Under the pieces are notes generated by a model, which was not told where the DNA came from, did not search any database, and saw only the letters and a list, made by a program, of their open reading frames with translations. This document shows positions 1-5,238 of a stretch of 5,884 nucleotides of DNA, one piece after another. The DNA comes from Thermoplasmata archaeon (GTDB lineage: Archaea > Thermoplasmatota > Thermoplasmata > UBA184): positions 1 to 5,884 of the forward strand of contig JASHXN010000021.1 in the NCBI GenBank assembly GCA_030043505.1. The letters are read 5' to 3'. The translations under genes and the position numbers were made by a program. Within the stretch, counting starts at the first letter, position 1. Each line of letters starts with the position of its first letter.

Positions 1-364
1 GGAACGGGGGCCGGACCGTCCGGTAGCCGGCACGCTCGAACAGCAGCAGCGTGAGCGGGTTGTGCGAGTAGACGACGTCGAACGGGGGCAGCAGCCCCTC
101 CAGGTAGCGGACCCACAGCGCGTGGCGGGAGATGTCGGCGACCGGGACGACCGCGACCCCGGGGAGCTTCGCCTCCCGTACGGAGCGTTCGATCATCTCG
201 AACCGCTCGCCGCCGGTGAACGGGTTCTCCCAGGTGTACGACTGCTCCGCGCTCCCGACGACGACGAGCAGCGGTTCGGGGCCGGGACCGCGGACGACCC
301 CCCGAATCAGTTCGAGGTGCCCGCGATGGAACGGCTGGAAGCGGCCGACGAACAGTCCCCGCAC
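1..364 (-). CDS. nadM: Nicotinamide-nucleotide adenylyltransferase, archaeal NadM type (3' end outside the window)
   Basis: This enzyme joins NMN and ATP to make NAD+ and pyrophosphate in the cytoplasm. The visible 121 residues begin VRGLFVGRFQPFHRGH. The GRFQPFHRGH block (residues 7-16) is the nucleotidyltransferase ATP-binding signature in its archaeal form. It is followed by ENPFTGGERFEMI (46-58), ALWVRYL (82-88) and DVVYSHNPL (96-104), all typical of archaeal NadM. The C-terminal ISTT-type motif and roughly 50 residues lie beyond the left edge. The GTG start is the only credible one: the same frame has a stop 27 nt upstream and no other start codon between, and the family usually begins exactly here. 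No clear Shine-Dalgarno is visible. The gene starts 13 nt after the stop of the small Cys-rich gene and is probably co-transcribed with it and lonB. The family assignment is firm. Confidence 0.93.
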   Translation of the reverse strand, partial: MRGLFVGRFQPFHRGHLELIRGVVRGPGPEPLLVVVGSAEQSYTWENPFTGGERFEMIERSVREAKLPGVAVVPVADISRHALWVRYLEGLLPPFDVVYSHNPLTLLLFERAGYRTVRPPF

Positions 365-377
365 GGCGGCGGGAACA

Positions 378-617
378 TCATTCCGGGCTCAAATCCTCCA
401 CGTCGTCCAGGAACTCGTCGATGTGCGGACACCGGGCCGTCAGGTAGTGCCGGCAGTGCTCGCAGTAGCGGTCGTTCCACGACGGGAGCAACTGGCGGTT
501 GAACTCGTAGCACTCCCGGTCGTAGAACTTCGCCTCCTCCGACTCCTCCGGAGGCGGGCGGCCCCCCGTACGGGGTCCCGCCGTCCCGTGGGCCGGCGGT
601 CGGAATTGTCCCTTCAC
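378..617 (-). CDS. Small four-cysteine protein between lonB and nadM, function unknown
   Basis: This is a 79-residue protein I do not recognise. Its GTG start overlaps the lonB stop in the tetranucleotide GTGA (617-614), which points to translational coupling. The first 30 residues are Pro/Gly-rich and probably disordered. The second half is compact and acidic, with aromatic residues and four cysteines: C36, C52, C55 and C63, in the pattern C-x15-C-x2-C-x7-C, with histidines at 56, 57 and 65. Such an arrangement could hold a zinc ion or an iron-sulfur cluster, but that is inference. The acidic tail ends DDVEDLSPE. It is real rather than a shadow for three reasons: it fills the gap between two certain genes with the usual tight spacing, it is in a different frame from lonB, and its composition (W, Y, H, C, N) is unlike the Arg/Gly-rich translations of shadow frames here. 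There is no signal peptide or membrane segment. Confidence 0.8.
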   Translation of the reverse strand: MKGQFRPPAHGTAGPRTGGRPPPEESEEAKFYDRECYEFNRQLLPSWNDRYCEHCRHYLTARCPHIDEFLDDVEDLSPE

Positions 618-2716
618 GATCCGGCCGGCCGTCCCGGCGCCGGCGCTCCGCCGGCGGCGGGGAGCTCCTCGCCGGAGCGGCTCGTCGCGTGCACCATCGC
701 CGCGAGGCGGCCGAGGAGCGTCTCCTTCTGCGTTCCCTGCCCGACGAGGGCGTACTTCAGCACGTCCCGGAGCGTCCCGACCGGGATCACTTCGATCTGG
801 CCGCGGTAGCGCGACTCGAGCACGAGGTCGTCCAGGTTGTCGGCCGGGATCAGCACGCGCCGGATCCCCGAGTCGGCCGCCGCTTCGACCTTCGCCGTGA
901 CGCCGCCGACCGGGAGCACCTGGCCCCGGACCGACAGCGAGCCGGTCATCGCGACCCCTTGGTCGACGGCCATCCCTTCGAGCGCGCTGATGACGGCGGT
1001 GGCGATCGAAACGGACGCGCTGTCCCCCTCGACCCCGTCGGACGTCCCGACGAACTGGATGTGGATGTCGTAGCGGGAGATGTCCTCCCCCGTGTACTTC
1101 TTGATCAGCGCGCTGACGTTCTGGACCGCCTCCTTGGCGATCTCGCCGAGCTTGCCGGTCGCGACGACGACCCCGCCGTCCCGCGTCTGGGCCGGGGTCA
1201 CTTCCGCGACGATCGGCAGCACGATCCCGGAGAACTCGCTCATCCCCGTCTGGGCGTTGATGGCGGCGAGGCCGTTCACGACCCCGATCGCCGCCCCTTC
1301 GGTGGAGAACATGCGGTACTCCTTGCGCCGCTCGATGTAGCGGTCGGCGATCTGCTGCTCCAGCGACCGGCTCGCCCGCTTCGCCTTGACGACGTGCTCG
1401 GCGCGGACGATCGGCGCGCTCTCGGAGAGGGCGATGTCCCCCGCGACGCGAACCAGGCCGCCCAGCTCGCGGAGGCGGAGGGTGAGCTGACCGGAGCGAC
1501 CGGAGCGCCGCTGCGCCTCCCGGATCACCTCGACGATCGCGGGCCGCTCGAACTGCGGGATCTTCTTGTCCTTCGCGACCTCCTGGGCGATGAAGCGGAC
1601 GATCTTGAGCCGGTTCTCCTGCGTGTCCGGCATCGTCGTCTTGACGTACAGCTCGTAGCCGTAGCCCCGGATGCGCGAGCGGAGCGCCGGGTGCATCGAC
1701 TGCACGCTGTCGACGTTCCCGGCCGCCACCAGGACGAAGTCGGACGGGACCGGCTCGGTCTTCACCATCGCGCCGGCCGACCGTTCGGACTGGCCGACGA
1801 TCGGGAACTTGCGCTCCTGCAACGCGGTGAGCAGCGAGTGCTGGCTCTCGATCTTCAGGAGATTGATCTCGTCGACGAACAGGACACCCCCGTTCGCCTT
1901 GTGGATCGCCCCGACCTCCACGCGCTCGTGCGGGGGGGTCTCGAGCCCGCCCGACTGGAACGGGTCGTGCTTCACGTCCCCCAGGAGCGCGCCCGCGTGG
2001 GCGCCCGTCGCGTCGATGAACGGCGGCTTCTCGTCGGTGGAGTGGCCCACGAGCAACTTGGCGACGCCGCTGGCGGAATCCGGTCGTCCCCCGGAGAACC
2101 GCATCAGCGCCCAGATGAACACGATGATCAGGATGCCGAGCAGGAGCGCGGTCAGGTCCTCGCCCTTGGACGTCACGACGATGTAGAGGACGATCGCGAC
2201 GATCGCGAGCGAGATCGCGATGAAGATGAACGTCCGCATCTCCTTCTTCTGCGCCGCCTCCAGCTTCTGGGCGGCGACGATCTCCTTCCCCTTCCCGGCC
2301 GGCACGACCCGGATCTTCGGCTCGTTCGGGTCCTCGACGTTCGGGTAGGCGAGGATGTCCTGGAGCGGCTCGCGCGGCAGGAAGTCGACCATCGCCCGGG
2401 CCAGCATGCTCTTGCCCGTGCCGGGCTCGCCGATCAGGATCATGTGCCGCTTCTGGGTCGCCGCCTTGCGGGCGACCTCGACGGCTTCGTCCTGCCCGAT
2501 CACTTGGTCGAGCAGGCGGGACGGGACCTCGACATCGGAGGTCGATTGGTACGGGAGGCTCGCGCCCCACGCGTCCAGCTCGGTCGCGCCGGCGCCGTCC
2601 GCAGGGGGCGCGCCCGTCTCGGGCGCCGCGGGCGGTCCGACCGGCGGCACCGGGGCTCCGCCCGAGACGTCCGACGGATTTCCTGACCCCTCGACCATGG
2701 TGGCGACCCGAACCAT
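614..2716 (-). CDS. lonB: Archaeal membrane-bound Lon protease (LonB)
   Basis: This is an ATP-dependent serine protease of the cytoplasmic membrane that unfolds and degrades damaged, regulatory or membrane proteins. It has 700 residues. Walker A is GEPGTGKS (96-103) and Walker B is GVLFVDEIN (277-285). Between them is the LonB-specific insertion with two transmembrane helices, about 162-182 and 188-206. The C-terminal protease domain has the archaeal active site GDSAS with catalytic Ser566, and the dyad lysine Lys609 in TAKVEAA, 43 residues later. All key residues are present. An unusual N-terminal extension of about 57 residues, rich in Pro, Ala and Gly, precedes the normal start region [13 protein letters not shown], and there is a Gly/Ala/Pro-rich C-terminal tail. 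The total is therefore longer than most archaeal LonB proteins (about 620-650). Met7 (codon at 2698) is an alternative start. I prefer 2716 because of its distance from the TATA-like box at 2761, but no strong Shine-Dalgarno decides it. It is the first gene of the leftward operon. Confidence 0.96.
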   Translation of the reverse strand: MVRVATMVEGSGNPSDVSGGAPVPPVGPPAAPETGAPPADGAGATELDAWGASLPYQSTSDVEVPSRLLDQVIGQDEAVEVARKAATQKRHMILIGEPGTGKSMLARAMVDFLPREPLQDILAYPNVEDPNEPKIRVVPAGKGKEIVAAQKLEAAQKKEMRTFIFIAISLAIVAIVLYIVVTSKGEDLTALLLGILIIVFIWALMRFSGGRPDSASGVAKLLVGHSTDEKPPFIDATGAHAGALLGDVKHDPFQSGGLETPPHERVEVGAIHKANGGVLFVDEINLLKIESQHSLLTALQERKFPIVGQSERSAGAMVKTEPVPSDFVLVAAGNVDSVQSMHPALRSRIRGYGYELYVKTTMPDTQENRLKIVRFIAQEVAKDKKIPQFERPAIVEVIREAQRRSGRSGQLTLRLRELGGLVRVAGDIALSESAPIVRAEHVVKAKRASRSLEQQIADRYIERRKEYRMFSTEGAAIGVVNGLAAINAQTGMSEFSGIVLPIVAEVTPAQTRDGGVVVATGKLGEIAKEAVQNVSALIKKYTGEDISRYDIHIQFVGTSDGVEGDSASVSIATAVISALEGMAVDQGVAMTGSLSVRGQVLPVGGVTAKVEAAADSGIRRVLIPADNLDDLVLESRYRGQIEVIPVGTLRDVLKYALVGQGTQKETLLGRLAAMVHATSRSGEELPAAGGAPAPGRPAGS

Positions 2717-2760
2717 CCCCCGGAGGGTTCGCTCCGCCGGGCAATCAGAGCGGAGGTCGG

Positions 2761-2767
2761 TATAAAT
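2761..2767 (-). promoter_or_regulatory. TATA-like box of the lonB operon
   Basis: On the minus strand this reads ATTTATA inside GGATTTATACC, a good match to the archaeal box A in a very GC-rich setting. It lies about 48 nt upstream of the lonB ATG. Transcription starting about 25 nt downstream would leave a leader of about 20-25 nt. In that leader CGGAG and CTCCG (2736-2732 and 2725-2721) could pair around a 6-nt loop just before the start codon. No convincing BRE is seen. Confidence 0.55.
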
Positions 2768-2827
2768 CCTCGCGGGAAGAAGGGTGCGTAGGTAGCCCCC
2801 GCAGGGCCGAAACGGCGCCGCCGGAGC

Positions 2828-2848
2828 CCCTCTCGCCCCTGGAGAGGG
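2828..2848. repeat. Short inverted repeat in the lonB-folD divergent region
   Basis: CCCTCTC (2828-2834) and GAGAGGG (2842-2848) are perfect 7-bp complements separated by 7 nt. The hairpin or dyad sits between the two divergent promoters, about 20 nt before the candidate folD TATA box. It could be an operator, or chance in GC-rich sequence. Confidence 0.35.
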
Positions 2849-2865
2849 CCCGCACCGCCCGGTCG

Positions 2866-2873
2866 TTATCTAT
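2866..2873 (+). promoter_or_regulatory. Candidate TATA-like box for folD
   Basis: TTATCTAT is the only AT-rich stretch close upstream of folD. Its centre is about 35 nt before the start codon. A transcript beginning about 25 nt downstream would have a leader of only about 10 nt that just includes the GAGGAGG. The match to box A is weak. The stronger TATAAAT at 2761 also reads as a TATA box on this strand and could serve folD with a longer leader. Confidence 0.3.
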
Positions 2874-2893
2874 CCGTCCCCGCTCGGACGAAC

Positions 2894-2900
2894 GAGGAGG
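2894..2900 (+). promoter_or_regulatory. Shine-Dalgarno of folD, supports the TTG start
   Basis: GAGGAGG lies 3 nt before the TTG at 2904 (6 nt if only the first GAGG pairs). It is the best ribosome binding site in the window. Together with the FolD-like N-terminus (TARLEGRPVAEAI) that follows, it fixes the start at this TTG. Confidence 0.6.
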
Positions 2901-2903
2901 CCG

Positions 2904-3797
2904 TTGACCGCGCGACTCGAAGGACGGCCGGTCGCCGAGGCGATCGACCGTGCCAGCCGGGCCAGCATCGCCTCCGTCGGGGGCGGAACGCCGCCGCCGT
3001 CGCTGGTGAGCGTCCACCGCGGGGTCGACAGCCCGTTCCGCTTCTACCTGCGACGACAGGCGAAGGCGGCCACGGCGCTGGGGATCGCCTTCCGAGACGC
3101 GAGCCTCGACCCGGGGGACGGGCCGGAGGAGCTCTCCGCGACCTTGCGAAGCCTCGACCGGGACCCGGCGGTGCACGCCGTGCTGGTCGAGCACCCTCTC
3201 CCCGCGCCGTTCGACTTCTACCGCTCGCTCGACGAGCTACGACCCGAGAAGGACGTGGACGGGGTCGGCGCCCGGAATCTGGGCCGGCTCCTGGAGCATC
3301 GTCCGGTCCACATCCCGGCGGTCGCCCAGGCGGCGGTGGCGATCGCGCGGCACTATCGGCTGCCGCTCGAGGGTGAGGCTACCGTCGTCCTCGGCCGGTC
3401 GACGACCGTGGGCCTTCCGCTCGCGATCCTGCTCGCAACCCCGCCGCCCGGGGCGAACGCGGCGGTGACGGTCCTCCACTCCCGCAGCGGCGAGCTGGCC
3501 ACCCGTCTCGCCGGGGCCCGGACGATCTTCTCCTGCGTGGGGAAGCCGGGGCTGTTGCATCGGGGCAACGTGCCCGAAGGAGCCCACATCGTGGACGTCG
3601 GTCTCTCGACGATCCCCGACCCGGAGCACCCGGGCTCTTCGCTCGGCGTAGGGGACGCGGACGCGCGCTCGCTGGACGGCTGGGCCGGCTCCCTGACCCC
3701 GGTCCCCGGAGGGGTCGGGCCGGTGACCGTCGCCGAACTCATGGCCTCGACCGTCCGTGCCTGGCAGAGGCTCGTGCGCGGAGAGGGAGCGCCGTGA
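2904..3797 (+). CDS. folD: FolD-family methylenetetrahydrofolate dehydrogenase, with altered cyclohydrolase residues
   Basis: FolD enzymes oxidise 5,10-methylene-THF to methenyl-THF with NAD(P) and usually hydrolyse that to 10-formyl-THF. The 297 residues cover the whole fold. The N-terminal folate-binding half has Tyr48 in RFYLRRQAKAA and KDVDG (116-120). The Rossmann half has VVLGRSTTVGLPLAILL (161-177), HSRS (192-195), CVGKPG (211-216), HIVDVG (228-233) and TPVPGGVGP (265-273). The active site is unusual. The catalytic lysine four residues after the tyrosine is Gln52, the LVQLPLP glutamine is Glu96 in LVEHPLP, and the PCTPxG motif is degenerate (PAVAQA, 138-143). From memory, Thermoplasma FolD also has glutamate at the second site. 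I infer that dehydrogenase activity is kept while cyclohydrolase may be lost. The TTG start has GAGGAGG just upstream. The stop overlaps the next gene by GTGA. The family assignment is firm; the bifunctional activity is not. Confidence 0.93.
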   Translation: MTARLEGRPVAEAIDRASRASIASVGGGTPPPSLVSVHRGVDSPFRFYLRRQAKAATALGIAFRDASLDPGDGPEELSATLRSLDRDPAVHAVLVEHPLPAPFDFYRSLDELRPEKDVDGVGARNLGRLLEHRPVHIPAVAQAAVAIARHYRLPLEGEATVVLGRSTTVGLPLAILLATPPPGANAAVTVLHSRSGELATRLAGARTIFSCVGKPGLLHRGNVPEGAHIVDVGLSTIPDPEHPGSSLGVGDADARSLDGWAGSLTPVPGGVGPVTVAELMASTVRAWQRLVRGEGAP

Positions 3798-4165
3798 CAG
3801 AGGGGAGCCCCGTCGCCGCCGGCGCCGCCCCGGGGGGCACCGTCCCCCGGTTGCGGTGTCAGGACTGTCCGATGTGGTACGGCGCGGAGGACACCGGCTG
3901 GGGCCCGTGCTCCATCAAGAATCGCCGGGGCGACGAGCGGTACCTGACGTGGGGCGGGCACGCGTGCGACGAGGATTACGTGCCGCCGGAACCGACCCCG
4001 AGCCTCGACCTCGCCGCCGCGTTGAGGGGAGCGCGTTCGACCTCCAGGCCATCGGCGGTCGGGTATCGTTCCACTTCGAAGGCGGGGGCTCGCAGCCGAC
4101 CGGCGAAACGCCGCAGCCGCCCGGCGTCGAGCTCCACGCGGCGCCGTTCCCGGTCCAAGCGGTAG
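3794..4165 (+). CDS. Small CxxC/four-cysteine protein coupled to folD, with an Arg/Ser-rich antisense tail
   Basis: This is a 123-residue protein of unknown function. The GTG start shares GTGA with the folD stop and follows GAGGGAG, so translation is probably coupled. Residues 19-66 look like a real folded unit: RLRCQDCPMWYG, then GWGPCSIKNRRGDERY and TWGGHACDEDY. The cysteines are C22, C25, C39 and C58 (C-x2-C-x13-C-x18-C), plus His57. This could be a zinc or iron-sulfur site; I cannot name the family. From residue 61 on, the gene runs antisense into the 3' end of the radical SAM gene. The last 45 residues are Arg/Ser/Lys-rich and resemble a shadow translation, so the conserved protein probably ends near residue 70. 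No earlier in-frame stop exists, so either the tail is really made or a frameshift or sequence error has removed the stop. Confidence 0.7.
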   Translation: MTEGSPVAAGAAPGGTVPRLRCQDCPMWYGAEDTGWGPCSIKNRRGDERYLTWGGHACDEDYVPPEPTPSLDLAAALRGARSTSRPSAVGYRSTSKAGARSRPAKRRSRPASSSTRRRSRSKR

Positions 4166-5112
4166 CCGCCGCGCGGCACCCCGAGGCGTCCGGCGACCCG
4201 GCCCGCCCAGCGGGCGAGGTCCGTTTGCGCTCCGGCTTCCACGATCCCGAGCACGATCGTGCCGTCGTCGGTCGGAGTGGCGAACGGCGGCGCCGTGCGC
4301 TCGGCCCGCCGCAAGAGACGTTGGCGGAGCTGGACCCCGTCCTTGAACCGCGAGGAGCAGTAGTGCAGCGGGACGCGGAGCCGGAGCTCGCGGACGAGGC
4401 GCTCGGCGACGGCCCGGCTTCCCCGAACCCCCCAGCCGTTCGCCGCGTCGGTCCGGTACCCGCGCTCGAGCAGGTTCGCCTCGTTCGTCTCCGAGAACTC
4501 CAGCTCGTTCAGGTTCACGAAGTCGACGCCGATCTCGTCCAGCGTCCGGAGCAGGCGACGGAGCTCCCCTTCCTTCTCCGGCAGGACCGGGATCTCCACG
4601 CCCCGGCGGATCCCCCACGCCGGCGCCTCCTCCAGCACACGGCGGTAGGCCCCGCCCGACGCGCGGAGCGACCCCCACAGGTAGTGCGGGATGTGGAGGC
4701 GGAACTCGTCCAGGCCGGCGCGCGCCAGCCGCTGCAGTTTCTCCGGGTTCGGCTCGTGGGTGTACAGGTGGATGTTGTGCTCCGGGCCGAACGTCCCCTT
4801 GAGCAGGCGCACGTACCGCTCCACGCGATCGATCGCGCCGAGCGGGTCGCCGCCCGTGATCCCGGTCCCGGCCGCCCCGATGGCCCGCGCCTCCTCGAGC
4901 AGGTCCTCGTCGGAGACGACCCTGCGCTCGTTGGCGTAGATCACATCGAGCTGGTTTCGGCTCGGAGAGACGGGACAGTAGAAGCACCGGAACCGACAGA
5001 GCCCGGTGACGAAGAGGACCATCTTGCGCCCCTCCGCGCACTGCGTGCACGCCGGGGAGAGCTCGCCCCGAGCGCTGGAGGCCATCGGGAGCTGGACGAG
5101 TCGGTCGGCCAT
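3976..5112 (-). CDS. Radical SAM protein, archaeal PFL-activase-like family (COG2108-like)
   Basis: This 378-residue protein has the radical SAM cluster motif CRFRCFYC (C39, C43, C46; CxxxCxxC), which binds a [4Fe-4S] cluster to cleave S-adenosylmethionine. TGGDP (86-90) occupies the GGE-like SAM contact. The preceding CTQCAEGRKMVLFVTGLC block with an extra CxxC (C22, C25), and the late motif HYCSSRFKDGVQ (250-261, C252), match what I recall of the archaeal family annotated as related to pyruvate formate-lyase activating enzyme (COG2108). Its substrate is unknown to me. NLNELEFSETN (200-210) follows the barrel strands. The start is ATG with no Shine-Dalgarno; Met10 and Met31 are later alternatives, but Met31 would lose the CxxC. 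Upstream there is only a weak AT-rich patch (about 5141-5152) and a palindrome. The 3' end overlaps the convergent small Cys gene by 190 nt, and the last 16 or so residues (after ERAPL) look like read-through. Confidence 0.88.
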   Translation of the reverse strand: MADRLVQLPMASSARGELSPACTQCAEGRKMVLFVTGLCRFRCFYCPVSPSRNQLDVIYANERRVVSDEDLLEEARAIGAAGTGITGGDPLGAIDRVERYVRLLKGTFGPEHNIHLYTHEPNPEKLQRLARAGLDEFRLHIPHYLWGSLRASGGAYRRVLEEAPAWGIRRGVEIPVLPEKEGELRRLLRTLDEIGVDFVNLNELEFSETNEANLLERGYRTDAANGWGVRGSRAVAERLVRELRLRVPLHYCSSRFKDGVQLRQRLLRRAERTAPPFATPTDDGTIVLGIVEAGAQTDLARWAGRVAGRLGVPRGGYRLDRERRRVELDAGRLRRFAGRLRAPAFEVERYPTADGLEVERAPLNAAARSRLGVGSGGT

Positions 5113-5238
5113 CGGAGGAGCCCTGGTTCGGTGTGCGGCCAGAAAGCCTTTCCGTCGGGGGGTCCGTCGCTCCGGGAACGCCGGCCCGGCGTTCCGACAG
5201 CGGGGTCAAGAGACGCCCGGAACGTCGCCGGTAGAACT
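5113..5238. other. Intergenic region with palindrome, upstream of the radical SAM gene
   Basis: These 126 nt separate the two leftward genes. They hold the inverted repeat at 5175-5195, a third related half-site at 5218-5224, and a small AT-rich patch AGAAAGCCTTTC (5141-5152) 30-40 nt before the radical SAM ATG. That patch might serve as a poor TATA element on the minus strand. There is no obvious T-rich archaeal terminator after the repeat-protein gene. Confidence 0.5.
5175..5195. repeat. 10+10 bp perfect inverted repeat, candidate operator
   Basis: GGAACGCCGG (5175-5184) and CCGGCGTTCC (5186-5195) are perfect complements around a single C. With a one-base centre it is a better dyad for a dimeric DNA-binding protein than an RNA hairpin, although a shorter stem of 8-9 bp with a 3-5 nt loop could form. 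It lies 63-83 nt upstream of the radical SAM ATG. A further GGAACG half-site at 5219-5224 lies 23 nt beyond, so CGTTCCG (5190-5196) and CGGAACG (5218-5224) form a second, wider dyad. Confidence 0.5.

Noticed and set aside
689..2686. A 665-residue open frame on the plus strand opposite lonB
   Set aside because: The translation is dominated by Arg, Asp, Leu and His with no recognisable domain, as expected for antisense reading of a high-GC gene.
2717..2740. A tRNA T-arm-like GGAGGGTTCGCTCC
   Set aside because: There is no matching acceptor, D-arm or anticodon arm around it, and it coincides with the lonB leader.
618..2744. A long minus-strand open frame offset by one base from lonB and continuous with the small Cys gene
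   Set aside because: Its translation over lonB is Arg/Gly/Pro-rich without motifs, while lonB itself carries complete AAA+ and Ser-Lys protease motifs. Only the last 79 codons (from the GTG at 617) are a believable gene.
2745..3194. A minus-strand open frame over the lonB-folD intergenic region and the folD start
   Set aside because: It opposes conserved folD, covers the TATA-like elements, and has no protein-like features.
3353..5209. A long minus-strand open frame across the radical SAM gene and into folD
   Set aside because: It has the Arg/Pro/Gly-rich composition of a shadow and lacks the radical SAM motifs, which are in the neighbouring frame. It also runs antisense through well-conserved folD.
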